NCBI GenBank assembly: GCA_007922195.1 | Contig: ML682037.1 | Coordinates: forward strand, 14,084,366-14,148,365 | From: Podocnemis expansa | Lineage: Eukaryota; Chordata; Testudines; Podocnemididae | DNA length: 64,000 nt | Direction of reading: 5' to 3' | Shown here: positions 35,899-45,420 of the stretch, in pieces | Layout of the letters: every line of letters starts with the position of its first letter | Position numbering within the stretch: the first letter of the stretch is position 1 | Notes under the pieces: generated by a model | Seen by the model: the letters and a program-made list of their open reading frames with translations, nothing else | Told to the model about the DNA's origin: nothing | The model's database searches: none | Position numbers and translations under genes: made by a program

Positions 35899-36849
35899 TT
35901 AAGGCTCTCCTTCAAAGCTGGTGTCATCAGAAGCATCCCCATCACAGCGTTCCTGGAAGTCTTCATCGGAAATCAAGGCACAGTTGAGGTCACACTCCAA
36001 CAAAGGGTTGTGAGCAGCATGCTCAGGTAAGGGCCCCGGCTTATGATAAGAAATAGCCATGTAGTCTTGGTTCAGGATCCAGAAAAAGACGTAAATAGCA
36101 AGAGCCATTAAGACAAAAGAGGTTAAAAACCCTCCAAGGAAGCCAGAAGCCACTGGACTGATCCATTTAAAAAGGCTCCTGTTGTATGGATGGACTGGTT
36201 TTCTTTCGATGACGAGGTCAATCTCATCCCAGCCTTCCTGCATCAATCTCTTCCCCCTGTGGGATCTCCCACCAGTTTGCTGAGCTTGGCTGTGCTGGAG
36301 TCTCTCGCCATATTTCTCGTCCTCCTCCAGCAGCAGTGAGGAAGTCAGATGTTCCACTCCCTTATGATATTCTTCCACATTCCTCTTCAGCTCGAGGTTC
36401 TTGTCCTGGTTCAAGTTCTTGCCTAGCTCCTGGGAGATGTCAGGGCGCCCAATCTGACGGAGAGCTTGGGAGAGACGGTCCCAGTACACTGCATCTCCTT
36501 CTGCCTCAAGCCATTGGGACAGGACTTCTTTGCACTGTGCTGTGCTGAGGTTATGTCGCCGCTGGCGGGTGTGGACTGGGTTCTTCACCTCGGACAGTTG
36601 CTCCAGCACCTCCTCCACATTCTCTTCAGGGCCAGTGATCTGAGTGTAGAACTCATGACATTCCTCTGAGGAAAGGAGCTCTGCTATGCGGCCCATCATG
36701 TGCATGCCTATATCATCAGCTGCTGTATCCTCACAGGAGCCATGTGTGACCAACAAGAGGATTCCAAATCCTATGGTCTCAAACCACACAGAATGGGGAT
36801 CAGAGCCCTGAGCGAAGAGACCATCAGCAAAGTTCTGGGCTACAGCCAT
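35899..36849 (-). CDS. TMDD1: TMDD1-like transmembrane and death domain protein
   Basis: A 316-residue reading from ATG at 36849 to TAA at 35899, in one exon. Order: an N-terminal hydrophobic segment at about residues 25-39 (TIGFGILLLVTHGSC) that can act as a signal peptide; an acidic luminal or extracellular region (DTAADDIGMHMMGRIAELLS); a helical death-like domain at about 102-165 (CKEVLSQWLEAEGDAVYWDR to LSQALRQIGRPDISQELGKN); a basic stretch; one membrane helix at about 236-258 (LGGFLTSFVLMALAIYVFFW); and an acidic cytoplasmic tail. I recognise this as TMDD1, a little-studied membrane protein; function unknown. The frame is open 15 codons further upstream, but that extension is repeat-like. 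The true start may lie in an upstream exon. Confidence 0.75.
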   Translation of the reverse strand: MAVAQNFADGLFAQGSDPHSVWFETIGFGILLLVTHGSCEDTAADDIGMHMMGRIAELLSSEECHEFYTQITGPEENVEEVLEQLSEVKNPVHTRQRRHNLSTAQCKEVLSQWLEAEGDAVYWDRLSQALRQIGRPDISQELGKNLNQDKNLELKRNVEEYHKGVEHLTSSLLLEEDEKYGERLQHSQAQQTGGRSHRGKRLMQEGWDEIDLVIERKPVHPYNRSLFKWISPVASGFLGGFLTSFVLMALAIYVFFWILNQDYMAISYHKPGPLPEHAAHNPLLECDLNCALISDEDFQERCDGDASDDTSFEGEP

Positions 36850-37784
36850 GAAGGAGACAAACAAGGAGTCCTGTGGCAACATGAAAGAGACCATCTCAGC
36901 ATTCCAACACCTAACTTCTGGTTCTTAAAATGGCGCCATCCATGGCCTCCCACACAAAATGGTGGTGGTGGTACTGCAACTCTAAATTGCACTAGCCCCT
37001 CATTAGCATGTTCACACAGGATGTGTTCTGCCCATGGAACAAGGACTTCACTTCTCATCTCCCAGGTAAGTTTCTTCACCACCTCACTTCAGTCATTCAC
37101 TCTCTACCCCAACAAACATTCAGATAGGCCCACCAGTGGAAACTTGGGTTCTCAAAACCCCACCTCAGCTGCTGCCAAATCTTGTTGGCACCTAAGGTTT
37201 TGATTTAGATTCCTAAACTTCTTCACAGATCTATCCCCTGGGCTTTGAAGTTTAATTACAAACATGATCTAGGATGGTCACTGAGTTACACTTGGAGTCC
37301 TTCCGCTGGCAAGGTGCTGAGGATTTTGACAACCAGCCCTCTCTTTGCATGGCTTGTCATGACCACAGCGCAAGCCGGCTAGGGTGGGACAAATACTGGC
37401 CCTGAATGTGCCAGGTGGTCAGGCCCCTGCTGCTCAGTCAGACAGGTTATCTGCCAGTCCCTAGCCAGTGTGGCCTTTCATGTGTAGTCAGATGTGTGGA
37501 TTAGGCTGGAATTGACTTAGTAATAAATAGTTACCAGGTGTGCCTGTTGTGCAGGGAGCTGCCCAGCTGATGGGCCTGTGTCTCCCTGTGGAACTTTAGA
37601 ACCTGGTGTGTAAGACCTGATGTCACAGGGCTGGGTGTTCTGACTCCGCCCCTGCGGAGGGGGAGAAGGCAGAGAAAAAGAACTCAGCACCCGCTGCTCC
37701 TATTGCTTTCAGTGGGAATGGCTGGAGAAATTCATTACTGCCCTTAGTGGGTAAACTCCCAAGATGGAGGGAGGGTACCAGTGG

Positions 37785-39092
37785 AGGCTGTCAGGGCTTT
37801 GTCTTGGGACCAATCTTATTTAACCATTTTGTTATTGACCTTAGCACAAAAAAAGTGGGAATGTGCTAATAAAGTTTGTCGATGACACCAAGTTGGGAGT
37901 TATTGTCAATACAGAGAAGGATCGGGATACCATCCAAAAAGAGCTGGATGACCTTCTAAACTGGATATCAGGAATAGGATGAAATTTAATAACAGAAAAT
38001 GCCAGATCATGCATTTAGGGAGACATAAGAATATTTCCTATAAGTTAGGGACGCATCAGTTGGAATGGACTGAGAAGGAGAGGGCTCTGAGTGTACTGGC
38101 TGATCACAGGATGACTCTGTGCCACCAATGCAATGTGGCCATGAGAAAAACTAATGTAATTGAAGGATGTATCAGGAGAGGTATTTCCAGTAGAGAGAGG
38201 GAGGTGTTAGAGCCACTGTACAAGACATTGGTGAGATCCCATGTAGAATACTGCATGCAGTTCTGGTCCCCATGTTTAAAAAGGATGAATTCAAATTGTA
38301 ACAGGTGCAGAGATGGACTACAAGAATGGTCTTTAGAGTGGAAAAACCTGCCTTATGAGATGAGCTCGGCTTGTTTAGCCTAACCAAAAGAAAGCTATGG
38401 GGGGATGTGATTGCTCTCTATAAATACATTGGAGGGACAAATATCAGGGACGGAGAGGCATAATTTGACTGCAGCACCAATGTGGACACTAAAACAAATG
38501 GATGTAAATTGTCCATCAGGAAATTTAGGCATTAAATTAGATACATCTTTCTAACCATCAGAGGAGTAAAAGGTCTGGAATAGCCTTCCAAGGGGAGCTA
38601 TGGCAGCAAAAAACAACTGCTTTCAAACCTGAGCTTAATAAGTGTATGGAGGGGATGGGATGGCCTACTTTGGAAACTGACTGCTCTTTAATCTTTGACT
38701 ACTGGTGGTGGATATGCAAGTGCCCAGAGAAGGGAGGTTATGGGAAGTTGGGCTCTGAGTTATTACAGAGAATTGTTTCTTGGATGACTGGTTGTTGAAA
38801 CTTGTCCATGTGCTCAGGGTTTAACTGATTGCCATATTTGGGGTCGGGAAGGAGTCTTCCCCCAGGGCAGATTGGCTACGGGTCTGGGGCTTCCTCTGTA
38901 GCAGGGGGCATGGCTCACCAGCCAGTGAATTTGCTGTATCTTGAAGTCCTTCAATCATGATTTGAGGAGGTAAGTAACTCAGCTGTGAGTCAGAGGCTTA
39001 TTGCTGAAGTGGGTGGGTGTTTGAGACCAGCATTGTGCAGGAGGTCAGACTAGATGATCATGCTGGTCGCTTCTGACCTTAGAGTCTATGAG
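37785..39092 (+). mobile_element. CR1 LINE, older subfamily, 5'-truncated
   Basis: The plus strand starts in the reverse transcriptase domain (GPILFNHFVIDLS, then FVDDTKLG for the catalytic box) and runs to a long 3' UTR ending agagtctatgag. The frame is broken repeatedly, with an open piece at 37979-38383 (MKFNNRKCQIMHLGRHKNIS). The tail wording (tgggaaggagtcttccccca) differs from the young CR1 copies and is shared with the tail at about 48800-49410. Confidence 0.85.
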
Positions 39093-39514
39093 GCCATGGG
39101 TGGTGAAGGGTGATGAGTGCTTTTGAAAATCTGGGTTAGAGAGATGCTGCATCTTATTTTTTCTTTCAGGGCTTCATTTTCCCAGATGTGCCATTCCCTT
39201 TTCTACAGGGCAATTTAATTCTCTGTCCCCCTGGGTCCTGCTGACTTTCATACAGAAGCATTTAGGACAAGACACTGGCACGTTGAAGAGTTCTTCCCTT
39301 TCACCTCCAACCCATCTAAGGACAGCAGAGAAAGCTCTGTGTTCTTCCTACCTGAGCTGGGAATAAATCCAAGGAATCCTCCTTCATTGTCACCTGTTCT
39401 CTGCACTGGATTGCACTCTCTCCTCAGTTCAGGGTTATTGTGTGCATGTGAACTCCTCTGCTCTCTGTCAAAACTGACAGACAATGCTCCTGGAAAGTTC
39501 TGCAACAGTTGAAG

Positions 39515-39660
39515 AAAAACAAACAAGGAGTCCCATGGCACTTTTAAAGACTAACAAATCCGTTTATTGCATGAGCTTTCACAAGCGGAAAATCCCACTT
39601 TGTCAGATGCTTGAAAATAGAAAACTTACAGAATGGGAGGGGGAAAATAAATCCAGTGAA
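39515..39660 (+). repeat. family A repeat abutting a CR1
   Basis: Contains caaacaaggagtcccatggc, agactaacaaatccgtttat, gcatgagctttcacaagcgg and tcccactttgtcagatgctt. The CR1 body begins at its end without a gap. Confidence 0.75.
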
Positions 39661-41090
39661 GTTTAAATGACCACATTAGGTCAGACTATTTCTTGGGGCT
39701 TGGCCATAGACAATGGAATTACAGGGAATTACAGACCTGTCAGCCTCACCTCAATCCCTGGAAAAATCATGGAGCAGCTTCTCAAAGAATCCATCCTGAA
39801 ACACTTGGAGGAACATAGAGTAATCAGGAACAGTCAGCATGGATTTACCAAGGGTAAATCATGCCTGACCAACCTCATCGCCTTCTATGATAAGATGACT
39901 GGATTTGTGGATGCGGGAAGAGCCGTTGATGTGATATACCTTGACTTTAGCAAGGCTTTTGATACAGTTTCCCACAGCATTCTCATTGGCAAATTAAGGA
40001 AGTATGGGTTAGATGCATGGACTGTAAGGTGGATAGAAAACTGGCTAGAACAACGGTTTCAGCGCGTAGGAATCAATGGCTCCATGTCAAGTTGGCAGGC
40101 AGTAACAAGTGGTGTGCCCCAGGGGTCGGTCCTGGGGCCACTTCTGTTCAATGTTTTCATTAATGATCTGGATGATGGGATAGATTGCACACTTAGTAAG
40201 TTTGCAGATGATACCAAACTGGGGGGAACGGTAGACACCCTAGAGGGCAGAGACAGGATTCAGGGTGACCTAGACAAACTGGAGCAGTGGCCCAAGAGGA
40301 ATCTCATGAGGTTCAACAAGGATAAGTGTAAAATCCTGCACTTGGGATGAAAAAACCCCATGTACTGCTACAGGCTGGGGAGTGATCAGCTAAATAGCAG
40401 CACTGGAGAAAAGGACCTGGGAGTCATGGTGGATGGGAAGCTGGATATGAGTCAGCAGTGTGCTCTTGCTGCCAAAAAGGCCAATGGCATACTGGGCTGC
40501 ATCGGAAGAAGTGTTACCAGCAGATCAAGGGATGTGATCATTCCCCTCTATTCTGCACTAGTGAGGCCACATCTGGAATACCGTGCCCAGTTTTGGGCTC
40601 CCCACTACAAAAAGGACATGGACAAATTAGAGAGAGTCCAGAGGAGGGCAACCAAAATGATCAAAGGGCTGGAGCACAAGCCCCATGAAGAAAGACTGAA
40701 GGAACTAGGCTTATTTAGCCTGCAGAAGAGAAGACTGAGGGGGGATTTGATAGCAACCTTCAACTACTTGAAGGGTTGCTCCAAGGAGGAGGGAGCTCGA
40801 CTGTTCTCGGTAGTAACAGAGGGCAGAACGAGAAGCAATGGCTTCAAGTTACAGCTGGGGCGGTCCAGGCTGGATATTAGGAAAAACTTCCTTACTAGGC
40901 GAGTGGTGAAGCATTGGAATAAGTTGCCTAGGGAGGTGGTGGAATCTCCATCTCTGGAGGTGTTCAAGTCCCAGCTGGACAAAACACTGACTGGGATGAT
41001 CTAATGGGAGTGGTCCTGCTTTTTTTGGCAGGGGGTTGGACTAGATGACCTCGTGGGGTCCCTTCCAACCCTATGATTCTATGATTGCGT
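39660..41090 (+). mobile_element. CR1 LINE, young copy, 3' part of ORF2 and tail
   Basis: Two open frames in the same phase (39667-40350, 40360-41004) are separated by a single TGA at 40348-40350. Upstream of it are the reverse transcriptase motifs [50 protein letters not shown] and FADDTKLGG. Downstream is the ORF2 C-terminus ending DKTLTGMI, then the 3' UTR and the terminal repeats (ctatgattctatgatt). The endonuclease half is missing (5' truncation). CR1 ORF2 makes the endonuclease/reverse transcriptase used for target-primed insertion; this copy cannot, being truncated and interrupted. Confidence 0.95.
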
Positions 41091-41277
41091 GGTGTGTGCT
41101 GGGTGAAAGTTTGAGGGATGTAGGTAACTATAGAGATCAGTAAGTTTCCAGGATAGGGTGGTGTTTGTGTCCATTACTTATTTGTATTGCTGCTTGCAGA
41201 AAGTGGATCTCCCATGTTGCATGGTCTAGGGCTAGGCTGAAGTTGATCATGAGGTGGGAAAAAAATTGGGTTGAGGT

Positions 41278-41456
41278 CAATGTTCCCTCTAATTATTCGT
41301 AGACTGTGTGCACAAAATTTCATTGTGTGAGCAAAAACATTTTTGTGAGCACCAATATTAGTACTATTGACTTTTTTTGTGTGCACTTTTTGTTGTGTGA
41401 GCAGGTTTCGTGATTGGTGGGTGCGCCCACCTGTACACAGCTTAGAGGGAACAGTG
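41278..41456 (-). mobile_element. MITE family C, 179 bp
   Basis: Starts CAATGTTCCCTCTAATTATT and ends CTTAGAGGGAACAGTG. Flanks GTTGAGGT (41270-41277) and GTTGGGGT (41457-41464) agree at 7 of 8 bases, an hAT-sized duplication. It is the reverse-orientation partner of the copy at 5784-5963. Confidence 0.85.
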
Positions 41457-41774
41457 GTTGGGGTAAAGCTGCCTTTGAGCAGAGCACGTGTGTGAACTTT
41501 AATTACCTGTGGCCTCAAAGTCATTGTCTGTACCATGAGTTGGCCACGCAACCTAGAAAACAATACTTCTAAATCATGACTCCAAATGCCATTGTAGTTT
41601 TCAGTGGGTTTTTTTAAATTTTTTTTTCCACAGAATTTGAGATATATTTTAATGATCCCTCCTCCACTTTTATTTATTTATCTTGCACATTCACAGTTGG
41701 GAATTTGGAAGTGGGGAATCAGCCAATGATTTAATGACAGCAGTTTTACCAAAAAGAAAAAAAAAAAAAAAAAG

Positions 41775-42165
41775 GAGTGGTGTAGCACTTTAAGACTAAC
41801 AGATTTATTTCTATTTTTTGCATGAGCTTTCATGGGAGAAAAATCCCCCTTTGTCAGATGCTTTGAAGACAACCAGGACAGGCACAAACTGTCAATGCTG
41901 CATGTAAATATCCTTGTATCAAAACTGTGTCGAGGCCTTGTCTTTCTTTGCCAAGTTCCAATTTTGATGGAAAATTGTGTCTTAATTTGTGTGAGGGTAA
42001 TGAAATTGTATTTTACTGATTATAAGAGGTCCAAAGCGGCAGCCATGTCACTCTACTTCAGTAAAACAAACAAGGAGCCCTGTGGCATTTAAAGACTAAC
42101 AAATTTATTTATTGTGAAAGCTTAAGCAATAAATACATTTTTTTTGGCTTCACGTGCCCCAGGAC
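41775..42165 (+). repeat. two partial family A repeats
   Basis: The first piece (41775-41885) has tagcactttaagactaacag, then gcatgagctttcatgggaga and cctttgtcagatgctttgaa. The second (42065-42165) has aaacaaacaaggagccctgt and agactaacaaatttatttat, then a degraded reverse arm. Confidence 0.7.
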
Positions 42166-42245
42166 TTTTTTTTTTTAACTGATTAAAAAACTAAGCCTCC
42201 CCCCCCCCATTGTATTTTAGAATACTGGATTATAGGAACACTTAC

Positions 42246-42304
42246 AGGGGGTTGGACTAGATGACCTCAGAGGTCCCTTCCCACCCTTCGGTGCTATGAT
42301 GCTG
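42246..42304 (+). mobile_element. CR1 LINE terminal fragment
   Basis: The CR1 tail gggggttggactagatgacc, then cagaggtcccttcccaccct and ctatgatgctgtg. Under 60 bp remain, just upstream of the CpG island. Confidence 0.75.
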
Positions 42305-42339
42305 TGGGACTAGGCGCTGTAACCGGTCCCCTAGAGCTG

Positions 42340-42960
42340 GAGGCGGCCTAGTCTGCGTCAGCAAGAGAAACCAGGATCCGCCCTCAGCGAAGACGAAGAT
42401 GACGCTGGCTCGTTCGGCTTCGGCGAGCCGCTTCTTAGGTGGGCGCGCGGAACCAACGAGGACGGAATCGCGTTCTGTGATTGGCCAGCTGCTGGGATTC
42501 AAATCGGCGAGGCGGTCTCGCGGCTACTCAGGCGTTGGTTGGCGCCGGAGGCAAACGGCCGTTGGCGCGCGCGGGGCCGGGCTGAGGTGATCGCCAGCGG
42601 AACCGAGTGAGGCGAGGCGGGAGGGCCGGGGGCGGCGAGTGGCCACCGCGTCGGGCCGGGTGTCTGTCCGTGCGGGAGAGAGTGAGTGCCCGCGCTTCGC
42701 GAGCAGGGTCGCCCATCCCCCTTTTCGGCTCCCCTCCTACCCACCGGTCGGGCCGCGGCGCGGGGCGCTCCTCCCGGGGCGTGGAGCTAGCGGCGGCCGG
42801 GCTTTGTCGCCTGCTTGCCGGACCTGAGGAGACGGGGTGGGGGAGGGGCCTGCTTGCCGCCGCCGCCGCCGCGGGAACGCGCGCGCTTGAATCCTCGTGA
42901 TGGGGGGCTGGCCGTTGAGCTATGGCGGGGGGCGGGGGGGTCGCTGCGGCCTGGCCTGGC
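42340..42960 (+). promoter_or_regulatory. RACGAP1: CpG island, RACGAP1 promoter and probable non-coding first exon
   Basis: A sharp GC- and CpG-rich block unlike anything else in the window, with a (GCC)n run at about 42857-42872. It lies about 7.9 kb upstream of the RACGAP1 start codon in the right orientation. It carries an inverted CCAAT box ATTGG (42480-42484), TTCAAA (42498-42503, the reverse of the cell-cycle homology region TTTGAA), and two E2F-like sites TTGGCGCC (42539-42546) and TTGGCGCG (42562-42569). RACGAP1 is a G2/M-expressed gene, so CHR/NF-Y/E2F control fits. The first-exon ends and transcription start cannot be fixed from sequence. Open frames here are by-products of high GC. 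Confidence 0.75.
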
Positions 42961-43339
42961 CTGTCTAGGGTACAGCGCTGTGCGCGCTCCTGTTGGGCTG
43001 TCTTTGGGCAGAGAGCTGAAGATCTCTCAGCTCCCTGACTGGGTTAAACAAACTTTTCGCTCTTTCAGTGAGCGCCGAATGACTCCTTCAGTTGCTCCCC
43101 CTGTCGCTTAGCGAGAGTCTAGTCTGGACGGCGTTAATGGACGATGACCCCTCAGTTAGACCTTGCGGCTCTCCAGCCGGTGTAGAAACAGCGATGTGTG
43201 GAAGTGGCCTGCTGTACCGAAAGGAAAATTTGCCTGACGTGGTTAATGGGTCTATCTATTTATCATCCTCCCCCCCCCCCCGCTTTTTTTTTCCCCAAAA
43301 GGACATGGATTACCTTAAAACCAGCCTGCACAACATCTA

Positions 43340-43750
43340 AAATTAATAAAAACAGCGAGAGTTCTGTGGCGTTTTACAGACTAACAGATTTCTTCAGGCA
43401 TAAGCTTTCCTGGGCCCCAGCCCGCTTGGTCAGATGCATCAAGGGTGGAGCCCAGGAAAGCTTATGCCTGAAGAAATCTGTTAGTCTATAACAGGGGTGG
43501 CCAAACTCATGGGCCTCACGAACCACGCGGGTTTATAATTAAACCTTCAAGAGCAGCACTGAGGCATACAGCCATGTACTTTTACCTGCTAAATTGATTT
43601 GCTGATATTCTTCCACAAATCACACTTTTTTTCATTCAAGAGCCACATGCAGCTCCTGAGCTGCAGGTTGGCCATGCCTGGTCTATAAGGTGCCCCAGGA
43701 AGGACCCTCACTGGTTTTGCTGTGTGCAGATTAACACAGCTACTTCTCTG
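43340..43750 (+). repeat. family A palindrome carrying an hAT insertion
   Basis: Forward arm 43362-43415 (cagactaacagatttcttca, ggcataagctttcctgggcc) and reverse arm from 43450 (cccaggaaagcttatgcctg, aagaaatctgttagtctata) would pair as a long hairpin. The reverse arm is interrupted at 43491 by an hAT element and resumes at 43689 with ggtgccccaggaag and a end reading gattaacacagctacttctc. Confidence 0.85.
43492..43680 (-). mobile_element. hAT non-autonomous element, 189 bp (family B, deleted)
   Basis: Ends CAGGGGTGGCCAAACTCATG and GCAGGTTGGCCATGCCTG; flanked by a perfect 8-bp duplication GTCTATAA (43484-43491 and 43681-43688). It is an internally deleted, reverse-orientation relative of the 468-bp copies. 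The duplicated bases belong to the family A host, so it is younger than its host. Confidence 0.93.
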
Positions 43751-44444
43751 GAAAAACCTAAAATTAATGTTGACTGCTTAATTAGAACAGCTTGGTTTCT
43801 ATGTTTTGTCTTGCGTTCACATATGCAAATCCATGAAAGCACTCTAAATGCTATATTTTAAGAAGGTGCCTGTGTGATTAATGTTTTAAACTAGTATTCA
43901 GCCTTATAAAATGTTTTGCATTCTGGCTTATGCAGGCTTTTTTCCTACCCTATGTCTGTTGTATTCTGAAATGGTTGAAATTCTTCACTTTTCTCTAAAT
44001 CTGCATTTTTGTACTTTTTAGAAAATACCTTGGTTAATCGAGGTCTCAAGTGGCCTTGCTCAAGCAGCTGTACTTTATATTCTGTCTACATGCTTTTAGT
44101 TGTTTTGAGGTTAAAGGTCTTTAACCAGCTGAAAAATATTGTTGCTTCCCTGAACCTTACTAATTGTATGATGAGAAAGGGGGAAATGTTTAATTATTAA
44201 TTTATCCATGCAGTCAATCCCTGTAGCTTTCCAAACCTCTTTCTGTGGACACCTAGCATATGGGTTGGGGCTGTTTTAGCTGTCTTAGTCCCTTGATTTA
44301 AGTGGGAATTCACTTCTGAAGAAGACAATTGGGATTTAGACTACACTCCTTCTGCTGTAAATAAAACCATAGTTTATCTACTTACACTTCAAGAACATAC
44401 CAATTAATCCTCTTATAGATGGCTTGCTAGTATGCCCTTATAGC

Positions 44445-45420
44445 AGTGGTTTCCAAACCTTTTTTTTGCGACCTAGTTGGGGGGGGGGGGGGGGGGGNNN
44501 NNNNNNNNNNNNNNNNNNNNNNNNNNNNNNNNNNNNNNNNNNNNNNNNNNNNNNNNNNNNNNNNNNNNNNNNNNNNNNNNNNNNNNNNNNNNNNNNNAGG
44601 CCCATAACCCAACAATTACATCTTTGAGCAAGGCATTCTACCCTTTTGGCAGTGGCAGCAAAGGGGTGCCATGAGCCCAGTACTTGAGGATATGTGACCT
44701 AGTGGGTTCCAACCTGTGGTTTGAAAACCACTGCCTTATGGCAGCCCGTGGTCACAAGTAAATAGGGGCATCTTGTGGTGCTTTTAAAGACTAACAAATG
44801 TATTTATTGCATGAGCTTTCTTGGGAGAAAAATCCCACTTTGTCAGATGCTTGGGAATTTTCTCCCATGAAAGGTCATGCATTAAAGCAGTGGTTCCCAA
44901 CCTGGGGTCCGGGGGCATGTTGCAGGGGGTCTGCAGAGCCTCTCCCTAGTGGGGCCGGAATCCAGGTGCAGCTCCGACGCTGCCCGCCAGGGCTGCCTCT
45001 CCCTGCCTGTGGCTGGATCCCAGCAGGGAGATGGGCTGCAGTGGCTTCCTGGGAGAGCAAGGGCAGGGAGCCATAGCTACCATGGCTCGGCTCCCAGGCA
45101 GCGTTGGCCATGGTAGTGGTGGCGCCGCTTGCTGGCTGTTCCAGTGGTCCTGCCAGAGTGGTGCAGGCCAGAGTCTGCCTGCGCGGGCCAGATTACATAA
45201 TCAGCTGGGTGGCCGTAAAGATTTTTTGGTTAAAAACGGGTCCCCAGCCTGGAAAAGGTTGGGAACCACTCGGTTGCCACTTAGCAGTAAGTGTGGTGCA
45301 GAGAGCTGGGGAAATGGCTAGATTTTTCCCTGGGGAGAGTGAGCTGGCATGTTCTGTAGAATCATGATACACCAAGAAGCGTGTCAGGACCTGCAAAAGG
45401 TTGAGAACCACTGGTCTAAA
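44445..45420. repeat. cluster of hAT-like and family A remnants
   Basis: hAT-type ends recur: tagcagtggtttccaaacct at 44444 paired with ggtttgaaaaccactgcctt near 44720; a family A palindrome at about 44770-44880; then CAGTGGTTCCCAACCTGGGG at 44888 paired with aaggttgggaaccact at about 45255-45270; and a further end ggttgagaaccactgg near 45400. The piece at 45270-45415 resembles 51825-52010. The order suggests serial insertion of related elements. Confidence 0.6.
44479..44597. other. assembly gap preceded by a poly-G run
   Basis: Nineteen consecutive G bases (44479-44497) are followed by exactly 100 N. The round size marks a gap of unknown length; sequencing probably failed in the homopolymer. 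Frames spanning it are meaningless. Confidence 0.97.

Larger units (their letters stand above)
36850..42339. other. intergenic region between TMDD1 and RACGAP1
   Basis: About 5.5 kb dominated by two CR1 copies (37785-39092 and 39660-41090), family A repeats (39515-39660, 41775-41885, 42065-42165), a MITE (41278-41456) and a CR1 tail (42246-42304). The unassigned part 36900-37780 probably holds the 5' flank of TMDD1. A 21-base match to family A sits at 36857-36877, directly upstream of the assigned TMDD1 start. Confidence 0.7.

Noticed and set aside
39248..39541. 97-codon minus-strand frame that starts like the TMDD1 frame (DSLFVF near its start)
   Set aside because: The likeness comes from a shared family A repeat phrase, not from homology of the protein.
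42499..42900. Several arginine- and proline-rich frames in the CpG island
   Set aside because: Expected from high GC content; RACGAP1 translation starts at 50838 by family comparison.
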